Of a stretch of DNA of 64,000 bases, positions 52,301-60,172 are shown in pieces. This stretch comes from Roseiarcus sp963726105. Its GTDB lineage: Bacteria > Pseudomonadota > Alphaproteobacteria > Rhizobiales > Beijerinckiaceae. Every line of letters starts with the position of its first letter. The stretch's first letter is position 1. The DNA lies in assembly GCA_963726105.1 (NCBI GenBank), contig CAVSBJ010000001.1:124001-188000 (forward strand), in the 5' to 3' direction. The position numbers and the translations under genes were made by a program. The notes beneath the pieces were generated by a model. That model saw nothing but the letters and a program-made list of their open reading frames with translations, was not told where the DNA came from and made no database searches.

Positions 52301-52783
52301 TCAGCCGCGATGATAGGGATGCCCGGCGAGAATGGTCATCGCCCGATAGAGCTGTTCGCCGGCCATCACCCGGACCAGCTGGTGGGGCCAGGTCATTCGG
52401 CCGAAGCTCAGCACGCGATGCGCCCCGTTGCGAAGCGATGGGTCAAGACCGTCCGGGCCGCCGATCGCGACCGCATAGGCCGGTCGCGACGCGTCACGCT
52501 CCCGGCCGATGTCGGCCGCCCATTCCTCGCTGGTCGCCGCCGACCCTTGCTCGTCAAGCAAAACCAGGGCGCCGCCCTTGGGCGTGGCGGCGAGGATCGC
52601 GGCGGCTTCCTCGGCCCGCCGTTCGTCCGGCCGACGCAAGCGCAATTCGCCGATCTCGCGCAAGTCAACGCCGGCGAGGCCCGCGCCCCGGGCGCTCTGC
52701 GCCATTCGCTCAAAGTAGCGATCGAACAGCAGGCGCTCCGGGCCCGCCTTCAGTCTGCCCACGCAAACCAGCGCGAGGCGCAT
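52301..52783 (-). CDS. rlmH: 23S rRNA pseudouridine(1915)-N3 methyltransferase
   Basis: RlmH is a SPOUT-fold enzyme that methylates pseudouridine 1915 in helix 69 on the complete 70S ribosome. The 160-residue length is normal. The features are FERMAQSARG, LLDEQGSAATSEEWA-like substrate loop, the SAM knot AVAIGGPDGLDPSLR, LSFGRMTWPHQLVRVMAGEQ (20 residues) and LYRAMTILAGHPYHR at the end. It lies 18 bp after rsfS, the usual neighbour. Confidence 0.97.
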   Translation of the reverse strand: MRLALVCVGRLKAGPERLLFDRYFERMAQSARGAGLAGVDLREIGELRLRRPDERRAEEAAAILAATPKGGALVLLDEQGSAATSEEWAADIGRERDASRPAYAVAIGGPDGLDPSLRNGAHRVLSFGRMTWPHQLVRVMAGEQLYRAMTILAGHPYHRG

Positions 52784-52801
52784 GCTCAGCTGTCGGCCGC
52801 T

Positions 52802-53233
52802 TCAGCTCTTGGCGGCTTCGCCAGGCCGATCGGCGCTCCACATCTTCTCGAGGTTGTAGAACCGGCGAACGTCTGGACGGAAAACGTGCACGATCGCATT
52901 TTGCGCATCGAGCAGCACCCAGTCGCAAAGCGGCATGCCTTCAATTTTCGGTGAGGGATAGCCGGCGTCCCGACAGGCCTTGACCACCCGGTCGGCGATG
53001 GCCCCAACATGCACGCTCGAGCGGCCGGAGGCGATGATCATCCGATCGGCCAGCGTCGTCCGGCCGGAGAGATCGATCGACACGATGTCCTCGGCCTTGG
53101 CGTCTTCAAGTCCCTCGAGGAGGATTTGCGACAGGACGTCGGCTGTTCCCGCCCTGCCGGAGGCGGCCGGGCCGGCGGCGGCGAGCGCCGCGGAGTGAGG
53201 CGTCAAGTTCAGCGTCGCATTCCTTTCGCGCAA
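52802..53233 (-). CDS. rsfS: Ribosomal silencing factor RsfS
   Basis: RsfS binds L14 and blocks subunit joining under nutrient limitation. The 143-residue protein has a non-conserved N-terminal ~30 residues and the family core: EGLEDAKAEDIVSIDLSGRT (20 residues), ADRMIIASGRSSVHVGAIAD (20 residues), EGMPLCDWVLLDAQNAIVHV (20 residues) and VRRFYNLEKMW. It is upstream of rlmH on the minus strand. The usual upstream neighbours nadD and proA are absent; the gap behind it holds a glutathione transferase fragment. Confidence 0.95.
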   Translation of the reverse strand: MRERNATLNLTPHSAALAAAGPAASGRAGTADVLSQILLEGLEDAKAEDIVSIDLSGRTTLADRMIIASGRSSVHVGAIADRVVKACRDAGYPSPKIEGMPLCDWVLLDAQNAIVHVFRPDVRRFYNLEKMWSADRPGEAAKS

Positions 53234-53392
53234 GGGACAATTCGCGCCCGCGCAGACGAAACATGCGACCTCCCGCGGCGCATTTCAAGCTCGCCATGCG
53301 GCCGAGTGTCCACGTTGTCAACGCGACCTTGCCGACATGCCTGGCATGCCCCGCATTCCTGGCCGGACCGATCTCGTCCGCCGCCCGCCTCG

Positions 53393-53536
53393 TCAGCGGC
53401 CGATCGTTGAGGCCGTCGCCTTATCCATATGCCCAAAGCGGGAAATTGGCCGATGTATAAACGGAGTTTTGGCCATGATCAGCGCAATGGCGACCCGCCA
53501 CACGGAGGGCGAATCAAGCATTCCGATCAGTTGCAT
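53393..53536 (-). pseudogene. Glutathione S-transferase N-terminal remnant
   Basis: From ATG 53536 on the minus strand, MQLIGMLDSPSVWRVAIAL and TPFIHRPISRFGHMDKA match the first ~40 residues of glutathione S-transferases (thioredoxin-fold start with the catalytic SP loop, followed by the helix and strand up to the FxHMD point). The frame then stops after 47 residues, and no further GST domain is found in any frame toward rsfS. The full family length is about 200 residues, so this is a remnant of a deleted gene. It occupies most of the 483-bp gap (53234-53716); no other gene is seen there. Confidence 0.6.
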
Positions 53537-53716
53537 GAGGTTTCCTCGCTCAAGCGCCGGGTCGTGGGAGAGGAAACAGCCAAAACGCAAGGGACGTCCG
53601 GAGGATGGATGACAGCGACCGGGGACGAGAGCTTGCGCTCGCAGGGCATGCACGGTAACTGATCTCACAGCCCGTTCGACTCAACACGGGCGTCAAAAGC
53701 GAGCGATACCCCTGTT

Positions 53717-55867
53717 TTGACGACCTTGGCGGCTTCTTTTCCGCGGCTGGGCTCCCGCGGTGACCGCGGGACGGCCGGCCCCGACCTCGGAGTCGAGCCG
53801 CCGATACGATTGGGCGACGATCGGCTCGATCGCAACCAGCGTCGCGTCGCGTCGCTGAGATGGCTGGCCGGCGCCACGCTGGCCGGGCTCTGCGGCGTGA
53901 CCCTCATCGGCGCGGCTCTGTATCTCGACCTCGACAGCCAATACGATTTCGCCGAGGCGCCTGAATTCGCCGCCTCGCAGCCGGCGGCGGATTCGCAGGA
54001 AGCGGGCGTCAACCCCAGCAAGGGCGATCGGCTTCTCCGGCCGGTCGACATTGTTTCGGACAAACAGACATTCAAGGCCCCGACGATCATCAAGGTCGGC
54101 GACAAGGAAGTGGTGAAGTCCCGACCTTTCACCCGTCTCGAAACGACTTTGACCATGACTCCGACCGGGTTCGCCGACGCGGTGCCCCCTTTCAATCCGC
54201 TCAAGATCGTGAACGGCGGAACGGACGTCGCCGAGGCGCCGCCCGATCCTGGTCCGGTGCAGGACAGCGCGGAGGTGACGTTTCGCGTCGATGATCTCAG
54301 TCCGAGCGACGCCGAGCAGATCTCGGGCGAATTGACGCAGGCCGAGGCCGAAGCGCAGGTTGTGGAGACGCTGAAAGCGCCGACCGAAAAGGCGGCTTCC
54401 CAATCGTTGCCGCCGCAGCTTTTGCTGATGCGAACGAGCCGGGCCAGCGAAGCCCTCCGCGAGCTCTCCGCCTATGCGACCGTGGGCAGCGTCAGTCCCA
54501 CCACGCCTTTCGCCTCGATCGAAGTGCGTATGATTCCCGAGAACGTAAGCAACGTGGTCAAGGCGAGCCCCGACGACGCGTCTCCGAACGAGAAGCTCGT
54601 GCAAATCCACCACGGTGAGAGCTTCGAGGACGTGCTCAAGGCCAACGGCGCCAGCCCTGACGCCATTCTGGGCATCCTGGCGGCCTTCGGCCTCAAGCGC
54701 GGCGAGTCGCCGGTCGGCGAGGGGCAGAAGATCCTTCTTTTGCCCGAGGAGCCTGCCGTTCGTGGCGAGAAGGCGGGAATAGCCCGGATCTCGGTGTACG
54801 CGGACGACCAGCTCAGGGCGACGGTCGCGGTCACCGACAGCGGCGGATACAAGCCCGTGGCGCTGCGCGCCGCGCAGCCGCCGCGAAAGCCGAAACCGTC
54901 GGACGAAGAGGGCGGCGGCGGCATGAGCCTCTATCAGAGCCTCTACGAGACGGCGCTCAAACAGGGACTGCCGCGATCGATTATCGACGTCCTGACGAGG
55001 GTTTTCGCCAACGATGTCGATTTCCAGCGCGCCACGGCGCCGGGCGACTCGGTCGAGGCGTTCTTCTCCGATCCGGACGACATCAATCCGCGGCCGGAGC
55101 TCTTACGCGCTTCGATGACGGTCCGGGATCAGACGTTCAAGTATTACCGATTCCAGACGAGCGACGACAACATGGTCGACTTCTACGATGAGAACGGCCG
55201 CTCGATGCGCAAGTTTCTCGTGCGCAAGCCGATCGCCGAGGGCGACATGACCTCGCCATTCGGGATGCGCTTTCATCCCATTCTGCACTATGCGCGCATG
55301 CACACCGGGGTCGATTGGGCGGCCCCCATCGGCACCCCGATCTATGCTGCGGGTAACGGCTCCGTGATCAAGGCGGGGTGGGATGGCGGTTACGGACGGC
55401 GGGTCGAGATCCAGCACGCCAACGGCTATGTGACGGCCTACAATCACATGTCCGGCTTTGGCCGCGGGATCGTCGAGGGCGCCCATGTCGTTCAGGGCCA
55501 AACGGTGGGTTATCTCGGTGATTCCGGGCTGGCGACTGGCCCGCACCTCCACTACGAGGTGATCATCAACGGCAACTTCGTCGACCCAATGGCGATCAAA
55601 CTGCCGCGCACGCGCGAGTTTGACGGCAGGATGCTAGCGGCGTTCAAGCGCGAACGCGACCGCATCGACCAGCTCATGGGCGAGGCTCCCTCCGCCGTGG
55701 CGATGTCGACGGAGAGGTCCGCGTCCCCATCGCTCCCCGCAACCGCGGAGGCTCAACCGAACTCGACGGTCAGTCCGACGCTGGCGCCTGAGGCGAACCC
55801 CAACGCGGCGCGAACGTCTCCCGGCGCCAAGCCCGTCGCGCGCAATTCGGCGAGCGACCAGGACTGA
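53717..55867 (+). CDS. M23 family metallopeptidase (LytM/DipM-like murein hydrolase)
   Basis: A 716-residue envelope protein starting with TTG 53717. One membrane segment (about residues 56-76) anchors it; a long linker (about 77-290) includes charged and Pro-rich parts. A LysM-like or Opacity-type region (KLVQIHHGESFEDVLKANGA, 20 residues) precedes the M23 domain (about 510-630). All zinc and catalytic residues are present: MHTGVDWAAPIGTPIYAAG (His, Asp), YNHMSG (His) and TGPHLHYEVI (HxH). It should cut peptidoglycan cross-links, unlike the degenerate EnvC-like protein at 51-52 kb. The last 115 bp overlap gluQ on the other strand. Confidence 0.93.
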   Translation: MTTLAASFPRLGSRGDRGTAGPDLGVEPPIRLGDDRLDRNQRRVASLRWLAGATLAGLCGVTLIGAALYLDLDSQYDFAEAPEFAASQPAADSQEAGVNPSKGDRLLRPVDIVSDKQTFKAPTIIKVGDKEVVKSRPFTRLETTLTMTPTGFADAVPPFNPLKIVNGGTDVAEAPPDPGPVQDSAEVTFRVDDLSPSDAEQISGELTQAEAEAQVVETLKAPTEKAASQSLPPQLLLMRTSRASEALRELSAYATVGSVSPTTPFASIEVRMIPENVSNVVKASPDDASPNEKLVQIHHGESFEDVLKANGASPDAILGILAAFGLKRGESPVGEGQKILLLPEEPAVRGEKAGIARISVYADDQLRATVAVTDSGGYKPVALRAAQPPRKPKPSDEEGGGGMSLYQSLYETALKQGLPRSIIDVLTRVFANDVDFQRATAPGDSVEAFFSDPDDINPRPELLRASMTVRDQTFKYYRFQTSDDNMVDFYDENGRSMRKFLVRKPIAEGDMTSPFGMRFHPILHYARMHTGVDWAAPIGTPIYAAGNGSVIKAGWDGGYGRRVEIQHANGYVTAYNHMSGFGRGIVEGAHVVQGQTVGYLGDSGLATGPHLHYEVIINGNFVDPMAIKLPRTREFDGRMLAAFKRERDRIDQLMGEAPSAVAMSTERSASPSLPATAEAQPNSTVSPTLAPEANPNAARTSPGAKPVARNSASDQD

Positions 55868-56652
55868 CGGCTTTTCGATAGCTTCTCGCCGGTCTGGTCG
55901 AGAACGAGTCGGTGGTGCCGATAGCGCGGCTCGGCAAGGCCAAGCAGCGCCTGCAGCAGGCGGTGGACCGCAGTCGCGGCGAGCAGGTCCCTGCCACGCA
56001 CGACGTCGGTCACGCCCTGAAGCGCGTCATCGACCACCACCGCCAGATGGTAGCTCGCCGCCAGGTCGCGCCCGCGGAGCACAACGTCGCCCCAAACCTC
56101 CGGCACCGCCGGATGCCGCGCGGGAATCGCGCCCTCGCCATATTCGGTCCAGCAGAGGCGCGCCGGTCCGGCGTCGATGGCGCGCCGCATGTCGAGCCGC
56201 AACGCCACCTTGTCGCCGCGGGCGATCCGGTCGCCCGCCTCGGCCGGAGACAGCGCCCGACACGTTCCGGCATAGAGCGGCGCGCCGTCCGGGTCGCGCT
56301 GCCCGTTCGAGGCGCGCGCGATCTCCGACCGGCTGCAAAAACAGGGGTAGATGAGGCCCTGTCTGTCGAGCCGCGCGAGCGCCGCGGCGTAGTCGTCACC
56401 ATGCTCGCTCTGCCGGCGTGGCGCGGGAAAGCGAAGCCCCAGCCACGCGAGGTCGTCGATGATCGCGGCCTCGAATTGCGGTTTGCAGCGCGTGCGGTCT
56501 AGATCTTCGATGCGCAGCAGCACGCGGCCGTTGGTTTCGGCGCCGATGCGCTCATTCATCAGCGCCGAATAGGCGTGGCCGAGATGGAGCGCCCCGTTTG
56601 GCGAGGGCGCAAAGCGCAAGACGCGGGCAGTCGCGAGGATGTCATCGGCCAT
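55753..56652 (-). CDS. gluQ: Glutamyl-Q tRNA(Asp) synthetase
   Basis: GluQ is a shortened glutamyl-tRNA synthetase that attaches glutamate to queuosine in tRNA(Asp), without an anticodon domain. The 299-residue product (ATG 56652) has the HIGH-type motif RFAPSPNGALHLGHAYSAL, the zinc-site Cys pattern YPCFCSRSEI with TCRALSP, and the KMSKS-like GEKLSKSRQSWSL. All core features are present. Its 3' end overlaps the M23 gene by 115 bp and its 5' end overlaps alkA by up to 14 bp, both on the other strand. Confidence 0.93.
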   Translation of the reverse strand: MADDILATARVLRFAPSPNGALHLGHAYSALMNERIGAETNGRVLLRIEDLDRTRCKPQFEAAIIDDLAWLGLRFPAPRRQSEHGDDYAAALARLDRQGLIYPCFCSRSEIARASNGQRDPDGAPLYAGTCRALSPAEAGDRIARGDKVALRLDMRRAIDAGPARLCWTEYGEGAIPARHPAVPEVWGDVVLRGRDLAASYHLAVVVDDALQGVTDVVRGRDLLAATAVHRLLQALLGLAEPRYRHHRLVLDQTGEKLSKSRQSWSLAELRATGLAPGDVRAALGFASGASVGLTVEFG

Positions 56653-57397
56653 GGGGGCAAAGCGAATACCGAAGCCAGCGGTCCGGGCAACCCGGCGCGC
56701 CAAACGCCGCCCGGCGAAGACGCAACTCTATCATCCCGGGCCGCCGATCGACGACGAGGCCGGGCTGCTTGAAGCCGCCGGGCGCCTGCGCGCCAAGGAC
56801 CCGGAGCTGATCGAGCGTCTGATCGCGATCGGCGGGCCGCCGCCCCTTCGCCGCAGGGAGGCGGGCTTTGCCGGGCTTGCCGCTATCATCGTCGCGCAAC
56901 AGGTTTCGACGGCGAGCGCCGCGGCGATTTTTGGCCGGTTGCAGGCGTTCATCGTCCCGCTCGAGGCGCCTGAAATCGCCAAGGCGACAGAGGAGGACCT
57001 GCGCGCCTGCGGACTGTCGAACGCGAAAATCCGCGCTTTGCGCGCGCTCGCCGAGACGATCGTCGACGGCGGCCTCGATCTCAAGGGGCTTGCCGATCTC
57101 GACGCCGAGGACGCCCACAAGGCGTTGATCGCGGTCAAAGGCGTCGGCCCGTGGACGGCGGACATTTTCCTCCTGTTTTGCCTCGGCCACCCGGACGCCT
57201 TTCCCGCCGGCGATCTGGCGCTGCAGGAGGCGGCCAAGGTGGCCTTGAACCTGAAGCGGCGGCCGGACGCGACCCGCCTCGAACGGATCGCCGAACGCTG
57301 GCGCCCGCTCAGGGGCGTCGCCGCCCGGATGCTCTGGGCCTATTATCGGGGCGTCAAGGCGCGCTCGGGGATGGCTCTTGCCGACGGTTCGCGATAA
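56639..57397 (+). CDS. DNA-3-methyladenine glycosylase II (AlkA-like)
   Basis: A base-excision glycosylase of the HhH-GPD superfamily that removes alkylated bases. The 252-residue product has the AlkA-type core: FAGLAAIIVAQQVSTASAAA (20 residues), the helix-hairpin-helix LIAVKGVGPWTADIFLLFCL (20 residues) and the catalytic Asp in HPDAFPAGDLALQEA. The first ~35 residues are basic and not part of the fold. Start is uncertain (56639 or 56651), and both overlap the 5' end of gluQ on the minus strand, so the promoters of both genes would be inside coding sequence. The esterase gene follows after 33 bp. Confidence 0.92.
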   Translation: MSSAMGAKRIPKPAVRATRRAKRRPAKTQLYHPGPPIDDEAGLLEAAGRLRAKDPELIERLIAIGGPPPLRRREAGFAGLAAIIVAQQVSTASAAAIFGRLQAFIVPLEAPEIAKATEEDLRACGLSNAKIRALRALAETIVDGGLDLKGLADLDAEDAHKALIAVKGVGPWTADIFLLFCLGHPDAFPAGDLALQEAAKVALNLKRRPDATRLERIAERWRPLRGVAARMLWAYYRGVKARSGMALADGSR

Positions 57398-57430
57398 GCG
57401 GGGTGAGATCAGCCCCGGAGCCTAAATCCA

Positions 57431-58126
57431 ATGAGCGCCGCCCTGGACGGACCCCGCATCCCGGCGGCCGCCGGCCGAACCAGCCAGCTGGTCGTGTTCC
57501 TGCACGGCTACGGCGCCAACGGCGACGATCTCATCGAGCTTGGGCGGCAATGGCGCGCGCTCATGCCCGAAGCCGCCTTCGTCTCGCCGCACGCGCCCGA
57601 GCGCGCCCCGGGAGCGCCGATGGGCCGGCAATGGTTCGCGCTCTCCAACCGGTCGACGGACCAGGCGGCCGGCGGGGGAGAGCGGTGGACAGGCGCCGTC
57701 GCGGCGCGGGGGGCGATCGACGCGTTTCTCGACGCGGAGCTTCAGCGGCTGGGCCTCGACGATTCGAAGCTCGCGCTGGTCGGCTTCAGCCAGGGCTCAA
57801 TGATGGCGCTGCATGTCGGCCTCCGACGCCCGCGGGCGCCGGCGGCGATTCTTGGCTTTTCCGGCTTGTTGGTCGGCCCCGAGCATCTCGGCGAGGCGAC
57901 GGCGCGCGATGCGCATGGGCGCCCTCCCCCCGTCCTGCTGATCCACGGCGATCAGGATCCGATGATTCCGTTCGATGCGATGTTCATGGCGGCGGAAGCG
58001 CTCGCCGGAGCCTCGATCCCGACCCAATGGCATCTCTCGCCTGGCGTCGCCCACGGGATCGACGCCGAGGGCCTGCGGCAGGGCGGCCTTTTCCTCGCCA
58101 AGGCGTTCGCGGACCGAAGGCGCTAG
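57431..58126 (+). CDS. Phospholipase/carboxylesterase family alpha/beta hydrolase
   Basis: A 231-residue serine hydrolase of the carboxylesterase/thioesterase (Abhydrolase_2) family. The oxyanion region is VVFLHGYGANGDDLIEL; the nucleophile Ser is in LVGFSQGSMMALHVGL; the acid is in HGDQDPMIPFD; the His is in GVAHGIDAEG. The triad looks complete. It is probably cytoplasmic, with no signal peptide. It follows alkA after 33 bp, so the two may be co-transcribed. Physiological substrate unknown. Confidence 0.92.
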   Translation: MSAALDGPRIPAAAGRTSQLVVFLHGYGANGDDLIELGRQWRALMPEAAFVSPHAPERAPGAPMGRQWFALSNRSTDQAAGGGERWTGAVAARGAIDAFLDAELQRLGLDDSKLALVGFSQGSMMALHVGLRRPRAPAAILGFSGLLVGPEHLGEATARDAHGRPPPVLLIHGDQDPMIPFDAMFMAAEALAGASIPTQWHLSPGVAHGIDAEGLRQGGLFLAKAFADRRR

Positions 58127-58235
58127 GAGGTTTGTACTAAACTATAGTGTTATGCCTTCTTGGCGGCGCGCCGTTTGGGTTTTCTTGGCTGGTCGCCGTT
58201 TCGCTGCGAAAACCCACGACTATGAGGGGGTTGGA

Positions 58236-58254
58236 TTTCCTTGGGTTTCCTTGG
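58236..58254 (+). repeat. Two TTTCCTTGG iterons beside the dispersed motif
   Basis: TTTCCTTGG at 58236-58244 and again at 58246-58254. The same 9-base unit forms the arms of the hairpin at 42415-42458. It lies 12 bp before copy 3 of the dispersed motif. Confidence 0.6.
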
Positions 58255-58266
58255 AAACTCTCGTCA

Positions 58267-58293
58267 GAATCGATACTTATCAATGGGTTACGC
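58267..58293 (+). repeat. Dispersed intergenic motif, copy 3 of 3
   Basis: Begins GAATCGATACTTATC and ends AATGGGTTACGC. It differs from copy 2 by a GG to AT change in the first half and G for C before TTACG. A 7-bp hairpin (TCTCCCG/CGGGAGA) lies about 25 bp further on. No gene is seen in the 456-bp gap (58127-58582). Confidence 0.7.
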
Positions 58294-58510
58294 GGATAAA
58301 AGCACCAAAAAATTTTCTCTCCCGCTTTTCCGTCGGGAGACCCCGGAACAGCGTTCTCGGGCGCTGGCGTTCGAAGGATTGCTCATAGGGCAAGTTTAAC
58401 TGGATTTCTGCTTTACTGCAATCGATTGTCGGCGAACGGCTCCGTTTTTGAGTCACCAAAGGTTTCGGGCCGAAAAGCCCGTCTCCCTCCTCCTCGATTT
58501 CGTTCCGGAG

Positions 58511-58526
58511 TGTGACGGCCGTCACA
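58511..58526. promoter_or_regulatory. Perfect CRP/FNR-type palindrome
   Basis: TGTGACGGCCGTCACA, a perfect 16-bp palindrome that fits TGTGA-N6-TCACA exactly, the consensus of CRP-type regulators. It is centred about 64 bp upstream of the ATG at 58583. Which CRP/FNR-family protein would bind is not known. Confidence 0.5.
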
Positions 58527-58546
58527 GCGGACAAGCCGGGACGGCG

Positions 58547-58561
58547 TTAACTTGTCGTTGA
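58547..58561 (+). promoter_or_regulatory. Near-consensus CtrA-type site
   Basis: TTAA (58547-58550), seven bases, TTGA (58558-58561), one mismatch from the full site, 22 bp upstream of the ATG at 58583. May simply contain part of the promoter. Confidence 0.25.
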
Positions 58562-58582
58562 CTGATGGGAAGGAATAGCATC

Positions 58583-59068
58583 ATGAAGAGGATCCTGGTC
58601 GCGGTGGCCTGTCTCCTCCCCTTTGGCCTCGCTGCGGAAGCAGGCATCAACCGACATTCTCCTGAGGCGGCGATCGAGGCCGCATATGTCGCGGATAGGG
58701 CCGCCATTCAGGGCCCGGGCGCGGGCGTCATGGATGACAACACGCTTCGCGCTCGCTTCTTCTCGCGCTCGCTGTTGCGCTCGATCGCGGCCGAGGAGGT
58801 TATCGCCAGCGGCGGTCATGCGTCGCCCCTGATCCGCGATCCATTCACCGATCAGGCGCCGCACCTTGTCGCTCTCAGCGTGGCGCCGATTTCGGAAACC
58901 CGCGACGGCGCGAAGGTGCGCGCCGAATTCGCCCGCGGCGACGGGGCGCGCGAGCAATTGACCTATTCCATGCTGTTCGAACGGGGCGAATGGCGCATCG
59001 ACGATATCGTTTACGCCACGCTGGATGGGGCAAGCCATAGCCTGCGCGGCACGCTCGCGGCGAACTAG
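58583..59068 (+). CDS. Exported DUF3828-like protein
   Basis: A 161-residue protein from ATG 58583 (GGAAGGAA upstream) with a signal peptide (about residues 1-21, ending AAEAG). The mature part (about 25-155) has the pattern of an NTF2-like or DUF3828-type domain: SPEAAIEAAYVADRAA, then LRARFFSRSLLRSIAAEE (18 residues) with a Thr/Asp-rich loop, and the C-terminal YSMLFERGEWRIDDIVYATL (20 residues), where the ERGEWRIDDI strand is typical. The role is unknown; likely periplasmic. The promoter carries a CRP-type palindrome. Confidence 0.75.
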   Translation: MKRILVAVACLLPFGLAAEAGINRHSPEAAIEAAYVADRAAIQGPGAGVMDDNTLRARFFSRSLLRSIAAEEVIASGGHASPLIRDPFTDQAPHLVALSVAPISETRDGAKVRAEFARGDGAREQLTYSMLFERGEWRIDDIVYATLDGASHSLRGTLAAN

Positions 59069-59106
59069 CGGAAACGATTGCCGACAGTCCGTCGCGAAAC
59101 TCGGGA

Positions 59107-59229
59107 GCGAGAGGAGGCCTAAATCAAGGATGCGTCATAGAGCGTAAGATCCCATTTCTAGAATGGGCTGCGGACGCACCGCTCGCGGCGGTCTTTTTCG
59201 GATCGTCCTTGATTTGGTTCTCCTCTCGC
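59107..59229 (+). ncRNA. Candidate structured RNA with a 24-bp terminal stem
   Basis: Arms at 59107-59130 and 59206-59229 pair over 24 positions with a single mismatch. The 10 outer pairs (GCGAGAGGAG with CTCCTCTCGC) are perfect; two of the next four are G-U wobbles. Both wobbles pair only in + strand RNA, so the transcript is likely on the + strand. Inside are a small palindrome (CCCATTTCTAGAATGGG, 59151-59167) and a hairpin ACCGC/GCGGT followed by CTTTTTC (59178-59198), which looks like a terminator. It lies 38 bp after the exported-protein gene in a 325-bp gap. It could be an ncRNA, a 3'-UTR structure or a small mobile element. Confidence 0.45.
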
Positions 59230-59393
59230 GTTTTCGTCCAGGAAACTGACGAAGCGCGTCGCCGCTTTCGCGGTGGCCCGGACTAAAGGGAGCAGGCGGA
59301 CCCGGCGCCGCCCTCAAATCAAAGTGACTGCGTGCGCCCCTTCCTGCGCGCCCTCCGTCGCCGTATGGTCCTCGGCGAGACGCGGAGGAGGCT

Positions 59394-60149
59394 TTGAGGC
59401 GCAACGGGTTGCGGATCGGTCGGGTGCTTCGCGCCGGCGTCGTATTTTCGCTCATCGTCACCCAGGTGTCGCGGGCGAGCGCCGCCGGCGCGCCGGTCGC
59501 CGTCGACGCCGCGATCGTGCTGGCCGCGGACGTCTCCCGCAGCATCGACGACGACGAGTATGCGCTCGAGCGGCGCGGCTATGCGGATGCGATCCAGAGC
59601 CAGCAACTCCTCGACGCCATCTCGACCGGGCCCCATGGCGCGATCGCGCTTGCTTACGTCGAGTGGGCCGGCGATGGCGAAGAGCGGGTGGTGGCCGACT
59701 GGGCGGTGATCCGCACCCTCGCGGACGCCCGCGCCTTCGCCACCGCGATGAGCACGCCGCCGCGCTCGTTCATCGGCCGGACCGCGATCGGCGCGGCGAT
59801 CGATTTCTCCTTCGCGCTGTTTGCCGAGAGCGCCATCGAGACCGGCCGGCGGGTGATCGACGTCTCGGGCGACGGCACCAGCAACCAAGGCCGCCTCGTG
59901 ACCGAAGCGCGCAATGCGGCGGTCGGGGCGGGCGCGGTGATCAACGGGCTCGCCATCTTCAATCGCAAGGCGGCGGCGGCGGGCGGCTATCTCGCCATGC
60001 ACACCAACCCGCCCGGCGGCCTCGCCCAATATTATCGCGACAACGTGGTCGGCGGCCCCGGCGCCTTCGTGGTCCAGATTGACGATTTCCGGACCTTTGG
60101 CGACGCGATGATGCGCAAGCTCGTCAACGAGATTTCTGACGCGCGTTAG
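59394..60149 (+). CDS. DUF1194 von Willebrand factor A-like exported protein
   Basis: A 251-residue exported protein starting at TTG 59394 after GGAGG. The signal peptide covers about residues 1-31 (ending SAAGA). DUF1194 is a VWA-like domain: the MIDAS-like motif DVSRSIDDDEYALE is at about residues 46-59, with RTAIGAAIDFSF and DVSGDGTSNQGR (second and third MIDAS segments) after it. Such proteins bind a metal and often other proteins; no function is known. It is convergent with the Deg-like gene, with 23 bp between them. Confidence 0.9.
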   Translation: MRRNGLRIGRVLRAGVVFSLIVTQVSRASAAGAPVAVDAAIVLAADVSRSIDDDEYALERRGYADAIQSQQLLDAISTGPHGAIALAYVEWAGDGEERVVADWAVIRTLADARAFATAMSTPPRSFIGRTAIGAAIDFSFALFAESAIETGRRVIDVSGDGTSNQGRLVTEARNAAVGAGAVINGLAIFNRKAAAAGGYLAMHTNPPGGLAQYYRDNVVGGPGAFVVQIDDFRTFGDAMMRKLVNEISDAR

Positions 60150-60172
60150 GCCCGGCTGAGCCGGCGGAGGCT

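Noticed and set aside
58280..58534. 84-residue minus-strand frame in the repeat-bearing gap
   Set aside because: It ends inside the dispersed motif and has no ribosome site; the DNA motif rather than the peptide is conserved between copies.
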